This document shows, in pieces, positions 54,046 to 63,548 of a stretch of 64,000 nucleotides of DNA (the stretch's first letter is position 1; the number at the start of each line of letters is the position of its first letter). The notes under the pieces were generated by a model, which saw only the letters and a list, made by a program, of their open reading frames with translations, was not told the origin of the DNA and made no database searches. The stretch covers positions 1 to 64,000 of the forward strand of contig CALUKH010000003.1 in assembly GCA_944321185.1 (NCBI GenBank), written 5' to 3'. Made by a program: the position numbers and the translations under genes. Source of the DNA: an uncultured Alistipes sp. Lineage in GTDB: Bacteria; Bacteroidota; Bacteroidia; Bacteroidales; Rikenellaceae.

Positions 54046-55803
54046 ATGGAATTGATTACGAAACGAATGTTTCTTTCCCTGCTGTCGCTCATGGCTTTCC
54101 TGAGCTGCAGCAGCGATACGACCGACGAAACGGGCAACGGCGGCAATGACGGCAACGGCGGCGCGACGCCGGATCCCGATGTGCCGGCCGTGGTGGATTT
54201 GGGACTTCCGCTGGCCAACGAGGACGACGGTGTGGTCCGCGCCTTTCCGGGCGCCGAGGGCGGCGGCATGTACACGACGGGCGGCCGCGGCGGCAAGGTC
54301 TATCACGTGACCAAACTGACGGACGACGGTTCGGTCGGCACGCTGCGTCATGCCGTCGAGCAGTCGGGTGCCCGCACGATCGTCTTCGACGTGGCCGGCA
54401 CGATCGCCCTGAAGAAGGGTCTCGAAATCAAGAAGGGCGATCTGACCATCGCCGGACAGACGGCTCCCGGCGACGGCATCTGCCTGCGTGACTTCCCCGT
54501 GACGATCAAGGCCGACAACGTCATCATCCGCTACATGCGCTTCCGTCTGGGCGATGCGAACGTCAACGACGGCGACGATACGATCTGGGGTCGCTATCAG
54601 CAGGACATCATCCTCGACCACTGCTCGATGTCGTGGTGCGTCGACGAGTGCGCGTCGTTCTATGCCAACAAGAACTTCACGATGCAGTGGTGCCTGCTGG
54701 GCGAGAGCCTCCACAATTCGGGCCACTCGAAGGGTTCGCACGGCTACGGCGGCATCTGGGGCGGCGCTCCGGCCTCGTTCCACCACAACATCCTGGCCCA
54801 CCACGATTCGCGCAATCCGCGTCTGGACGAGCCCAACGCCTATGACTTCACCGGTCTGAAGAACGGTGTGGCGGCGACCCATTCCGGATCGAGCGGCTTC
54901 TCGAACGACGAGCGGATGATCGATTTCCGCAACAACGTGGTCTACAACTTCTGCAACTTCCCGGCCTACGGCGGCGAGGGGGCTCATGTCAACTTCGTGG
55001 GCAACTACTACAAGTGGGGGCCGGCATCGGTCAACGGACTGGGCAAGACGATCAGTTCGAGCGGCAAGGAGGGCAACGATACGGGCCATCGCCGCGAGTA
55101 TTTCTACCAGGTTGACTGCGCCTACACGACGGGCGGTGTGACCTACGACGCCGGTCCGACGGAGGTCTACTACCGGGACAATGAGCTCGATACGTCGATT
55201 TCGGATGCCTCGAAGGGTGCGGCCGTGACGGCGGACAACTCGCTGGGCTTCACTACGAAAAACGCCTCGAAGAGCGGACTGGGCGAGGCGAAGTTCCCGA
55301 CCTCGGCATTTGCCATCGCGGCCGACGGGCGCAACTGCCACGTGACGGAGCATCCGGCCGCCGGAGCCTTCGAACAGACGGTCCGCTATGCCGGGGCGTC
55401 GCTGCGCCGTGATGCCGTTGACAAGCGGCTGGCCGATGACGTGAAGCAGGGCAAGGCGAACGTCATGAGCGGCTCGAACGGCAGCAAGAACGGCGTGATT
55501 GATCGTCCGGAGGATACCGTCGCGGCTTCGCAGGCCTTCGGCGAGGTGGCTTCGGACGGCTATCCCGTGCTGAAGGCCACCGACGAGGAGATCGCCCGTG
55601 CCGCAACCGACAGCGACGGCGACGGAATCCCCGATTACTACGAGGAGCTCTTCGGACTGGACAAGAACAACGCCGCCGACGGCAATACGCGCACGCTCGA
55701 CCCCAAGGGGCTCTATACCAATCTGGAGGTCTATCTGCACTATCTGGTGCGCGAGATCACCGCAGCGCAGGTCGAGGGCGGAACCTATACGGCGCTCGAT
55801 TGA
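54046..55803 (+). CDS. Pectate lyase family 1
   Basis: A 585-residue surface lipoprotein (LMAFLSCSS, then an Asn/Gly/Asp-rich linker) that cleaves de-esterified pectin by beta-elimination. The lyase domain starts at AFPGAEGGGMYTTGGRGGKVYHVT and includes GTLRHAVEQSGARTIVFDVAGTI, TIAGQTAPGDGICLRD, NVIIRYMRFRLGD and DHCSMSW, the PL1 pattern for this group. Near the C-terminus DSDGDGIPDYYEELFGLD is a calcium-binding thrombospondin-type-3-like repeat often seen in these enzymes. The start could be 21 bp downstream (MFLSLLSL). The gene follows GH28 after 10 bp. Confidence 0.94.
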   Translation: MELITKRMFLSLLSLMAFLSCSSDTTDETGNGGNDGNGGATPDPDVPAVVDLGLPLANEDDGVVRAFPGAEGGGMYTTGGRGGKVYHVTKLTDDGSVGTLRHAVEQSGARTIVFDVAGTIALKKGLEIKKGDLTIAGQTAPGDGICLRDFPVTIKADNVIIRYMRFRLGDANVNDGDDTIWGRYQQDIILDHCSMSWCVDECASFYANKNFTMQWCLLGESLHNSGHSKGSHGYGGIWGGAPASFHHNILAHHDSRNPRLDEPNAYDFTGLKNGVAATHSGSSGFSNDERMIDFRNNVVYNFCNFPAYGGEGAHVNFVGNYYKWGPASVNGLGKTISSSGKEGNDTGHRREYFYQVDCAYTTGGVTYDAGPTEVYYRDNELDTSISDASKGAAVTADNSLGFTTKNASKSGLGEAKFPTSAFAIAADGRNCHVTEHPAAGAFEQTVRYAGASLRRDAVDKRLADDVKQGKANVMSGSNGSKNGVIDRPEDTVAASQAFGEVASDGYPVLKATDEEIARAATDSDGDGIPDYYEELFGLDKNNAADGNTRTLDPKGLYTNLEVYLHYLVREITAAQVEGGTYTALD

Positions 55804-55827
55804 TGGAATCGGACGCCGATCGAGCAG

Positions 55828-55857
55828 GATTCGGGTGCGGCTTCCCGCACCCGAATC
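55828..55857 (+). terminator. Strong intergenic hairpin between PL1 and the CE12-CE8 gene
   Basis: A perfect 13-bp stem (GATTCGGGTGCGG and its complement) closes a CTTC tetraloop 25 bp after the PL1 stop. There is no T tract after it. It may end part of the transcript or stabilise the upstream mRNA. Confidence 0.65.
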
Positions 55858-55888
55858 GTGTATCCACCGGAATGAATTGCAGAGAAGC

Positions 55889-57508
55889 ATGAAACGGCTT
55901 TTAATCTGGATCCTGGCGTTGCTGACGTTGCCGGTTTCGGCTGCCGAGTTGCGGGTTTACCTGATCGGCGACTCGACGTGCGCGACGAAGGATCTTTCGA
56001 AGGAGAATCCCGAACGGGGCTGGGGACAGATGTTCCAGCCGCTGTTCGACGAGGGGGTTGAGGTGCACAACCATGCCCTGAACGGACGTTCGACCCGGTC
56101 GTTCCGCGACGAGGGGCATTGGGACGCGGTCTGCGACAGCCTGCGGGCGGGTGACTATGTCTTTATCCAGTTCGGCCATAACGATCAGAAACAACACGAT
56201 CCGACGCGGTATGCCTCGCCGGAGCAGTATGCCGACAATCTGCGGCGGTATATTCGCGAGACGCGTGCGAAGGGGGCCCGGCCGGTGGTGTTGACCTCGG
56301 TGGTGCGGCGCCACTTCACCGACGGACGCCTCGACGATACGCACGGGGCCTACCTCGATGCCGCGCGCCGCGTGGCGGCCGAAGAGCGGACGCCGCTGAT
56401 CGATGCCGAACGGCTGACCCGGGAGTGGGTCGAAGGGCTTGGCGACGAGGCTTCGCGCGGCTGCTACATGTGGGTCGAGGCGGGAACCTGCCCGCTGTGG
56501 CCCGACGGTCGCGAGGACAATACGCATCTGAACGTCCGCGGAGCCCGCACGGTGGCACGGATGATCGCCGCACAACTGCCCGCAACGGTTCCGGAGCTGG
56601 GCAGGCGACTGGTGGCGTCGGACTTTACGGTGGCCAGGGATGGTTCGGGGGATTTCTTCACGCTGACGGAGGCTGTGGCCGCCGTTCCGGACTTCGGGCG
56701 TGACACGACGCGCATCGTCGTCTGCGAAGGGATCTACCGGGAGAAGATCTCCATCCCGGCGACCAAACGCCTGGTAGCTCTCACGGGTCGCGGCGATGTG
56801 ACGGTTTCGTGGGACGATTACGCCTCCGAAACGGGCCCTACGGGCCATCCGCTCGGCACGTCGGGATCCTCGACCGTCTATTTCGGCGGCGAGGGGTGGA
56901 CCGTGCGCAATATCGATTTCGAAAACCGGGCCGGAAGGGTCGGTCAGGCCGTGGCGGTGCAGTGTCTGGCCTCGAATCTCTGCTTCATCGGCTGCCGTTT
57001 TCTCGGCAATCAGGATACGCTCTACCTCTATGGCGTGGGCAATCGCGACGGCGAACGCGTTACGGAGAATGCCCGGATCCGCTTCGTGGAGTGCTACGTC
57101 GAGGGGACGACCGACTTCATCTTTGGCTCGGCGGCGGCGCTGTTCCGACGGTGCGAGATCCGCTCGAAGGCCGATTCCTACATCACGGCCGCCTCGACGT
57201 GCGAGGGTCAGCGCTGCGGGATGATCTTCGACGGGTGCCGTCTGACGGCCGACGAAGGGGTCACGGCCTGCTGGCTGGGGCGTCCGTGGCGCGATCATGC
57301 GCAGACGCTCTTCCTGCGCTGCTACCTCGGGGCGCACATCCGCCCCGAAGGGTGGCACGACTGGAACAAACCCCGGGCCCGCCGTACGGTCCGCTACGGC
57401 GAGTATGACTGCGAGGGACCCGGTGCCACGACCGACGGCCGGGTGCGCTGGTCGCGGCAGCTTTCGGAGCGTGAGGCACGGCGCGCAATCGCCGATTTTG
57501 AACGCTGA
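55889..57508 (+). CDS. Fusion of CE12 acetylesterase and CE8 pectin methylesterase
   Basis: A 539-residue secreted protein (signal peptide ends near PVSAA) with two catalytic domains. Residues 20-235 are a CE12-type SGNH esterase: Ser29 in LIGDST, Gly65-Asn in HNHALNGRSTRSF, QFGHND at 95-99, and the catalytic Asp210/His213 in EDNTHLN. Residues about 245-535 are a CE8 pectin methylesterase: GDFFTLTEAVAAVPD, IYREKISIP, GNQDTLYLYG (Asp376), VEGTTDFIFGSAAALF (Asp409) and LGRPWRDHAQTLFL. One protein would thus remove acetyl groups and methyl esters so that lyase and GH28 can act. Confidence 0.95.
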   Translation: MKRLLIWILALLTLPVSAAELRVYLIGDSTCATKDLSKENPERGWGQMFQPLFDEGVEVHNHALNGRSTRSFRDEGHWDAVCDSLRAGDYVFIQFGHNDQKQHDPTRYASPEQYADNLRRYIRETRAKGARPVVLTSVVRRHFTDGRLDDTHGAYLDAARRVAAEERTPLIDAERLTREWVEGLGDEASRGCYMWVEAGTCPLWPDGREDNTHLNVRGARTVARMIAAQLPATVPELGRRLVASDFTVARDGSGDFFTLTEAVAAVPDFGRDTTRIVVCEGIYREKISIPATKRLVALTGRGDVTVSWDDYASETGPTGHPLGTSGSSTVYFGGEGWTVRNIDFENRAGRVGQAVAVQCLASNLCFIGCRFLGNQDTLYLYGVGNRDGERVTENARIRFVECYVEGTTDFIFGSAAALFRRCEIRSKADSYITAASTCEGQRCGMIFDGCRLTADEGVTACWLGRPWRDHAQTLFLRCYLGAHIRPEGWHDWNKPRARRTVRYGEYDCEGPGATTDGRVRWSRQLSEREARRAIADFER

Positions 57509-57511
57509 GGT

Positions 57512-57541
57512 TTGAAAAAACCGAAATTTTCACTATTTTTA
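57512..57541 (+). promoter_or_regulatory. Candidate promoter for the hybrid two-component regulator
   Basis: TTG at 57512-57514, 19 nt, then TATTTTTA at 57534-57541, one mismatch from TAnnTTTG. It would give the regulator its own transcript with a leader of about 90 nt. Confidence 0.45.
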
Positions 57542-57636
57542 TAATCGGATCCGGCGGCGAAACCCCGTCGCGATCCGCCTGAACCCGACCTGCCGGCCCG
57601 CGGAGCAAACCGCTCCGGCCCGACGAACTACCGACC

Positions 57637-60600
57637 ATGAAACGACTCTTTCTTACCCTGCTGCTGGCGTTTGCCGCTGGTGCTGCGAACCTGTTTGCGG
57701 CGGCGCCTCCGCAGTGTCTCTTCCGTACCTACTCGACACTCGACGGCATGACCCACGACCGCATTGCCGATATCTATACCGATTCGCGGGGCTTCGTGTG
57801 GGTATGCACGTGGTACGGCGTGAGTCGTTTCGACGGTTACACGTTCAAGAATTTCAGCACCACGCCGGGCGACTTCTCGCCGCTGGCCCACCACCGCTTC
57901 ATCTCCGTGAGCGAGGATGCGAACGGCCACCTCTGGTTTACGACCTACAACCTCCACGTTTACAGGCTCAACCGCTATACGGAGCAGTTCGAGGATGTGG
58001 TTTCGCTGCTCGACGGGATCGATTCGCAACACTACCGGACGCTCTTCTGCCGTCACGACCGCCGTGGCGGAACGTGGGTGGCCATCGCCGGCGTGGGGGT
58101 GATCCGCTTCGAGGATGCGCCCGACGAGAGCCCGGTCCGCGTGGCGGAGTTCCATACGACCGAGGAGCTGGGCGGCGACGTTACGGCGCTGTATCTCGAC
58201 CGCCGCGACGGAGCCTGGCTGGCCACCTCGCTGGGACGTCTGAACTATGTGGCGGCCGGTGAGAACCGCCTCCGCGCGTTGTGCGAATCGGAGGCTCCGG
58301 GCTTTGACTTTGCGGCCGATTCGTTGCATGTCTACTGCCTGATGCCCGACGAAATCGTCCGCTGCGGCTACGACGGCACCGGCATCGAACGGATCGGGGG
58401 TGGAACGGCTCCGCTGACGGCCATCACGGCCGATACGGTGCGGCAGCGGGTCTATGCCGGCAGCCGTACGGGAGAACTCTACCGCATCGGCGAGAAGCGT
58501 CTCGAACGGCTCAATCCGCGGGGAGCGCGTCCGCCGCGCATCCGGGCGCTGGCCACCGATTCGCACGGCATCGTGTGGGTGACTACCCCCGAGACGGGCA
58601 TTACGCGCTACAACCCCTCGACCAACGATTACAAACACTTCGAACAGAAGCCCTATACGGTCTCCTACTACCTCGACACGATCCCCAAGATCGCCGAGAG
58701 CGGCGGGCGGCTGTGGATCAAGATGAACAACTGGGGCTTCGGCTATTACGACCGCCGCAACGACTGCATCGAGCCCTTCTACAACGATCCGGAGCGTCCC
58801 GACTGTCAGATGACGAATGCCGTGGTGCGCTTCGACGTCCACGATGACGTGCTGTGGCTGTCGACCTACAACGAACGCGGGCTGCGCAAGGCGGTGCTGC
58901 TGCAGCAGCCGGCCGACGTGCTGACGCTCGACGCCAAATCGTCGAATCCTCTGTCGGGCGAGATCCGGGCGCTGATGACCGACCGCCAGGGGCGGATGTG
59001 GGTCGGGACGCGCGACGGCGAACTGACCGCCTTCGACGCCTCGAACCGCCCGGTCTATACGCTTCCCCGGCAGGGCCGTTCGACGGGGATGATCTACGCG
59101 CTGAAGGAGGATGCGGCGGGCCGCATCTGGGTCGGGACCAAGGGCGAAGGGCTCTATCGGCTGACGCCCGACGGCGCGAACGGCTACGCGGTGACCCATT
59201 TCACCCACTCCGATGCCGATGCCTACTCGTTGAGCGACAATCAGATCTACTGCGTCGAGACCGATACGCACGGGCGGATCTGGGTGGCTACCTACGGCGG
59301 CGGCATCAACCTGCTGGAGGATCCGGCCGGGGACCGCTTCATCCATGCCGGCAACCAGATGTCGCACTATCCGCTCGATGAGGCGGGGCGCGTGCGATGG
59401 CTGTTGTGCGACGGCGCCGAGCGGATGTTCGCCGCCACGGTCGACGGACTGATCCTCTTCGATCCGCGCCAGTCGCCGCGCGAGATGCGCTTCCGCCTGA
59501 TGCAGAAGATCCCGGGCGACACCACCTCGCTGGGCAACAACGACATCATCCACATGCTGAAGGATTCGAAGGGGCGGATCTGGCTGGCCACCTTCGGCGG
59601 CGGTCTGAACCTCATCACGGGTTACGACGAGGCAGGATGCCCGCGTTTCCGCTGCTACGACCGTTCGTACGGACTGGCCAGCAACATCTGCATGGCGCTG
59701 ACCGAGGACCGTCGGGGCGATATCTGGGTCTCGACGCACAATGCCGTCTCGCGTTTCGATCCGTCGCGGCACCTCTTCTCGAACTACTACGTCTACGACG
59801 ACCACCGCAACGAGATCTTCAGCGAGGCCACGGCCCTCACTTCACCGCTGGGCGACGTGCTCTTTGCCGGCGGACGTCAGCTCTACCGCTTCACGCCCGG
59901 CGAAATGCTCTCCGAAAAGATCGACTACCGACTGCGTTTCACGGGCTTCGACGTGCGCAACAAACCCGTTCGCATCGGCGAGCATGAACCGCTGTCGAAG
60001 GCCATTCCGGAGGCCGACCGCGTGGTGCTGCCCTACAACTTCTCGAATTTCCGCGTGGAGTTCGCCACGCTCGACTTCTCGATCCAGCACGAGGTGGGTT
60101 ACATGTACCGCCTCGAGGGCTACGACCAGGACTGGAACATCTCGGGAACGATCAACCGCGCGTCGTATTCCAACGTGCCGATCGGCAAATACCGCTTCCA
60201 TGTCAAGGCCTTCGTCGGCAATGCTGATACGGCCGACGAGGGGATCTCGATCGGGGTCGAGGTGCTGCCGCCGCTGTGGCTGACGTGGTGGGCCAAGACG
60301 CTCTACGTGCTGGCGGTGCTGACGGTGCTGGTCATCGTCTACCGCACGGTCAGCTCGGTGATGCGCATCCGCCGCGAGGCGAGCGTCGAGCAGAACCTCA
60401 CGGACCTCAAGCTGCGCTTCTTCACGAACATCTCGCACGAGCTGCGCACGCCTCTGACGCTCATCTTGGGCGGCATCGAGGATGTGCGCAAACACGACAA
60501 GCTCTCGCCGCGCGGCGAAACAAGCCTCACGCTGGCCCACCGCAATGCCAAACGCATGCTGACACTCATCAACCAGCTGTTGGACTTCCGCAAGATCGTC

Positions 60601-62043
60601 AAGAACAAGATGGAGCTGAAGATTTCGCGCGTGGATCTGGTGCCGCTCGTGGAGGATGCGCTGGATGACTTCCGCGAGATGGCCTCCGAACGGCGGATCG
60701 AACTGCTGTTCACGGTTTCGAGCCGTTCGATTCTGGTGTGGGTCGATCCCGAACGCATGGAGAGCGTCGTCTACAACCTGTTGTCCAACGCCATGAAGTT
60801 CACGCCCGACGGCGGTCGCATCGAGGTGATTCTCACGCTGCGCGAGGCCGAGGAGTGCGTGCTGCTGACGGTGCGCGACACGGGCATCGGCATCCCGCGC
60901 GACAAGCAGGAGCAGATCTTCGAACGCTTTGCGCAGGCTTCGCGCGCGGTCGACAGCTCGATGAAGGGTTCGGGCATCGGCCTGTCGCTGTGCCGCGACA
61001 TCGTCGAGCTGCACCACGGCCAGATCTCGGTCGAGAGCCGTCCGGGCGAGGGTGCGGCCTTCACCGTGCGGCTGCGCCTGGGCAACGCCCACTTCGGCAT
61101 GGAGCAGATCGATTTCTCGCAGGCCGGCAGCGAGGTCGACGGCCACGGACATACCCATCGCAACGACTACATGGTCAGCGACTACACGTCGGTCGACAGC
61201 CAGCGCCGTACGGATGTCCAGCCGCCGAAGGAGGCTCAGAAGATCCTGCTCGTCGAGGACAACCGCGAACTGCGGATCTTCATGTATAACAGCCTGATCG
61301 ATACGTATCATGTCGTGGAGGCCGACGACGGTGTTGAGGCGCTTGAGAAGATCCGCAGCGAACAGCCCGACATCATCGTCACCGACCTGATGATGCCCCG
61401 CATGGACGGCATCGAACTGATCGACAAGGTGCGTCACGACTTCACGATGAGCCACCTGCCGATCATCATGCTCACGGCGCGCCATTCGCCCGACGACCGC
61501 GTGAAGGCCATGGAGTTCGGCGCCGACGGCTACATTACGAAACCCTTCAGCATCGAACTGCTTCTGGCCCGCATCGACAACCTGCTCACGCAGCGCCGCG
61601 CCCTCTTCGAACGCTTCTCGGCCCAGTCGGCCCGCAACAAGGTGGTCGAACTGGCGGTTGAGGATGTGGTCGTGACGGACCGCGACGAGGAGTTCCTCAA
61701 GGAGGTGATGTCGTGGCTGGGGGCGAACATCGAGAATTCGGATCTGACGATCGACCAGCTGGCTTCGCACCTGGGTGTGGGTCGTACGACGATGTACAAC
61801 AAGCTGAAGAGCCTGACGGGCAAGTCGCCCGTCGAACTGATCAAGGAGTACCGCATCACCAAGGCGCAGATGCTGCTGCGCACGGGGCAGTTCTCCGTCT
61901 CGGAGGTGGCCTACAAGGTGGGCTTCTCGGATCCGGGCTACTTCAGCCGCTGCTTCCGCGAACAGTACCACATGTCGCCGGCCGAGTTCCTCAAGTCGCA
62001 CCATTTGAAACAGAATCAGGATAAAGAGACCGCAAAATCATGA
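57637..62043 (+). CDS. Hybrid two-component system sensor/regulator
   Basis: A 1468-residue one-protein two-component system. After a signal peptide (GAANLFAAA) come periplasmic beta-propeller repeats to about residue 770 (units such as GLVWVCTWYGVSRFDG-type GFVWVCTWYGVSRFDGYTF and GRIWVGTKGEGLYR), a Y_Y_Y domain near 770-870 (YRLEGYDQDWN), one membrane span at about 881-903, a HisKA domain with His934 in FFTNISHELRTPLTL, a HATPase domain (VVYNLLSNAMKF, DTGIGIP, GSGIGLSL), a receiver domain from about 1201 with phospho-acceptor Asp1250 in IIVTDLMMPRMDG, and an AraC-type DNA-binding domain at about 1367-1453. It should sense a pectin oligosaccharide and activate the locus. Its stop overlaps the GH105 start. 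Confidence 0.97.
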   Translation: MKRLFLTLLLAFAAGAANLFAAAPPQCLFRTYSTLDGMTHDRIADIYTDSRGFVWVCTWYGVSRFDGYTFKNFSTTPGDFSPLAHHRFISVSEDANGHLWFTTYNLHVYRLNRYTEQFEDVVSLLDGIDSQHYRTLFCRHDRRGGTWVAIAGVGVIRFEDAPDESPVRVAEFHTTEELGGDVTALYLDRRDGAWLATSLGRLNYVAAGENRLRALCESEAPGFDFAADSLHVYCLMPDEIVRCGYDGTGIERIGGGTAPLTAITADTVRQRVYAGSRTGELYRIGEKRLERLNPRGARPPRIRALATDSHGIVWVTTPETGITRYNPSTNDYKHFEQKPYTVSYYLDTIPKIAESGGRLWIKMNNWGFGYYDRRNDCIEPFYNDPERPDCQMTNAVVRFDVHDDVLWLSTYNERGLRKAVLLQQPADVLTLDAKSSNPLSGEIRALMTDRQGRMWVGTRDGELTAFDASNRPVYTLPRQGRSTGMIYALKEDAAGRIWVGTKGEGLYRLTPDGANGYAVTHFTHSDADAYSLSDNQIYCVETDTHGRIWVATYGGGINLLEDPAGDRFIHAGNQMSHYPLDEAGRVRWLLCDGAERMFAATVDGLILFDPRQSPREMRFRLMQKIPGDTTSLGNNDIIHMLKDSKGRIWLATFGGGLNLITGYDEAGCPRFRCYDRSYGLASNICMALTEDRRGDIWVSTHNAVSRFDPSRHLFSNYYVYDDHRNEIFSEATALTSPLGDVLFAGGRQLYRFTPGEMLSEKIDYRLRFTGFDVRNKPVRIGEHEPLSKAIPEADRVVLPYNFSNFRVEFATLDFSIQHEVGYMYRLEGYDQDWNISGTINRASYSNVPIGKYRFHVKAFVGNADTADEGISIGVEVLPPLWLTWWAKTLYVLAVLTVLVIVYRTVSSVMRIRREASVEQNLTDLKLRFFTNISHELRTPLTLILGGIEDVRKHDKLSPRGETSLTLAHRNAKRMLTLINQLLDFRKIVKNKMELKISRVDLVPLVEDALDDFREMASERRIELLFTVSSRSILVWVDPERMESVVYNLLSNAMKFTPDGGRIEVILTLREAEECVLLTVRDTGIGIPRDKQEQIFERFAQASRAVDSSMKGSGIGLSLCRDIVELHHGQISVESRPGEGAAFTVRLRLGNAHFGMEQIDFSQAGSEVDGHGHTHRNDYMVSDYTSVDSQRRTDVQPPKEAQKILLVEDNRELRIFMYNSLIDTYHVVEADDGVEALEKIRSEQPDIIVTDLMMPRMDGIELIDKVRHDFTMSHLPIIMLTARHSPDDRVKAMEFGADGYITKPFSIELLLARIDNLLTQRRALFERFSAQSARNKVVELAVEDVVVTDRDEEFLKEVMSWLGANIENSDLTIDQLASHLGVGRTTMYNKLKSLTGKSPVELIKEYRITKAQMLLRTGQFSVSEVAYKVGFSDPGYFSRCFREQYHMSPAEFLKSHHLKQNQDKETAKS

Positions 62044-63251
62044 AACGACTGTTGATTGCCGTGGCTGCCCTGGGGGCCGCCGCCTGCTCCTCGGGATCGG
62101 GAGCGCTGTATGATTCGCCCACGTCGCTGGCCGTACGGATGGCCGAGAGCGAGATCGCCCGCAACCCTTCGCCGACGAACCTCGACGGCATCCCGGCCGG
62201 AAAGGTCAAGTGGAACTACACGACGGGCCTCGAACTGCTGGCCATCCGCGATGCGGGCGAGGCGTGGGAGCGTCCCGACTTCATCGCCTATGCGGACCGC
62301 TACTTCGATACGATCGTGCAGTCAGACGGCAGCGTGCTGACCTACCGCAAGGAGAAGTTCAACCTCGACCACATCTGCCCGGGGCGTGCGCTGTTCGGGC
62401 TCTACACCCGCACGAAGGAGCCGCGCTACCGGCAGGTGCTCGATACGCTCTATTCGCAGCTGCGCAGTCAGCCCCGGAATTTCGACGGCGGATTCTGGCA
62501 CAAGCAGATCTATCCGCATCAGATGTGGCTCGACGGCCTCTACATGGCCGAACCGTTCTATGCCGAGTATGCGATGAAGAACCTCACGGGTGCGGCGTTG
62601 GACGATGCCGTTTCGGATATTGTCAACCAGTTCGTCGTGGTGGGCAAACACACGTGGGATCCCGCAACGGGGCTCTATCGCCATGCCTACGACGATTCGC
62701 GCGAGATGTTCTGGTGCGATTCGATCACCGGACAGTCGGCCCATGCGTGGTGCCGGGCGATGGGGTGGTATGCCATGGCCATCGTCGAGACGATGCAGTA
62801 TCTGGGCAAGACCGATGCCACGCGTCCGATGCTGGCCATCCTGGAGCGGATCTACGACGTGCTGCCGAAGTATGCCGACCCCGAGACGGGCATGTGGTAT
62901 CAGGTGCTGGACCAGCCGGGCCGCGAGGGCAACTACCTCGAATCGACCGGTTCGGCGATGTTCGTCTATGCGCAGCTGAAGGCCGTGCGGCTGGGCTACC
63001 TGCCCGAGACGATGCGCAAGGAGGCGCTGCACCGTTATGAACAGTTGGTCGACCGCTTCGTGCGGGAGAATGCCGACGGCACGATCTCGCTGACGGACTG
63101 CTGCTCGGTGGCCGGGCTGGGCGGCAAGCAGATGCGCAGCGGCACGTTCGAATACTACATCTCGGAGCCCGTCATCGAGAACGACTGCAAGGGGGTGGGG
63201 CCCTTCATCTGGGCATCGCTCGAATACGACCGCGCCAAGGGCCGTCTGTGA
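62040..63251 (+). CDS. Glycoside hydrolase family 105 unsaturated uronyl hydrolase
   Basis: A 403-residue lipoprotein (LGAAACSS, cysteine at 16) with the alpha/alpha-toroid fold of GH88/GH105. Segments WNYTTGLELLAIRDAG, FDGGFWHKQIYPHQMWLDGLYMAEPFYAEY with the catalytic aspartate, and SAHAWCRAMGWYAMAIVETM are typical. The enzyme hydrates and removes the unsaturated 4-deoxy uronate left by pectate or rhamnogalacturonan lyases, so it fits downstream of the PL1 enzyme. It is coupled to the regulator gene by an ATGA overlap and is followed by a terminator. Confidence 0.94.
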   Translation: MKRLLIAVAALGAAACSSGSGALYDSPTSLAVRMAESEIARNPSPTNLDGIPAGKVKWNYTTGLELLAIRDAGEAWERPDFIAYADRYFDTIVQSDGSVLTYRKEKFNLDHICPGRALFGLYTRTKEPRYRQVLDTLYSQLRSQPRNFDGGFWHKQIYPHQMWLDGLYMAEPFYAEYAMKNLTGAALDDAVSDIVNQFVVVGKHTWDPATGLYRHAYDDSREMFWCDSITGQSAHAWCRAMGWYAMAIVETMQYLGKTDATRPMLAILERIYDVLPKYADPETGMWYQVLDQPGREGNYLESTGSAMFVYAQLKAVRLGYLPETMRKEALHRYEQLVDRFVRENADGTISLTDCCSVAGLGGKQMRSGTFEYYISEPVIENDCKGVGPFIWASLEYDRAKGRL

Positions 63252-63335
63252 CGGTGCCGGTATGGTCGGGAGTTCGCCGCGACGTGCGATTTCGTGCGGA
63301 TTGGGATGCCGACCGGCCGGGTTCGATGTTGAAAG

Positions 63336-63361
63336 ATCCTCCCTGCGGGGAGGATTTTTTA
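63336..63361 (+). terminator. Terminator after GH105
   Basis: ATCCTCCC pairs with GGGAGGAT around TGCG and runs into T6, 85 bp after the GH105 stop. Confidence 0.92.
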
Positions 63362-63445
63362 TTCGGCGAAGTGCTCTGGAGGCTCGTCCGGGGCCGATTC
63401 GGGGGATTTGATAAAATATCCATGAGAAGTGATAAATTTTACCAT

Positions 63446-63473
63446 TTGAATCTGGGGATGAATTTTATTTTTG
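63446..63473 (+). promoter_or_regulatory. Promoter of the terminal SusC gene
   Basis: TTG at 63446-63448, 17 nt, then TATTTTTG at 63466-63473 in an A/T-rich stretch unlike the rest of the locus. The leader to the ATG is about 70 nt and is also A/T-rich. Confidence 0.6.
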
Positions 63474-63548
63474 TATAGGAAAAAGCGGGTAATTCCACAA
63501 AAAAATTAAAAAAGAATAGCAACCTAATTATTAACCAAAACCTTTTTT

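Noticed and set aside
60760..60780. Further copy of CGTCTACAAC in the hybrid regulator gene
   Set aside because: It encodes the conserved VVYNLL of the histidine kinase N box and has no -7 box at the right distance.
57628..62004. Two long minus-strand frames opposite the hybrid regulator
   Set aside because: Both are antisense shadows. The plus-strand regulator has intact domains throughout.
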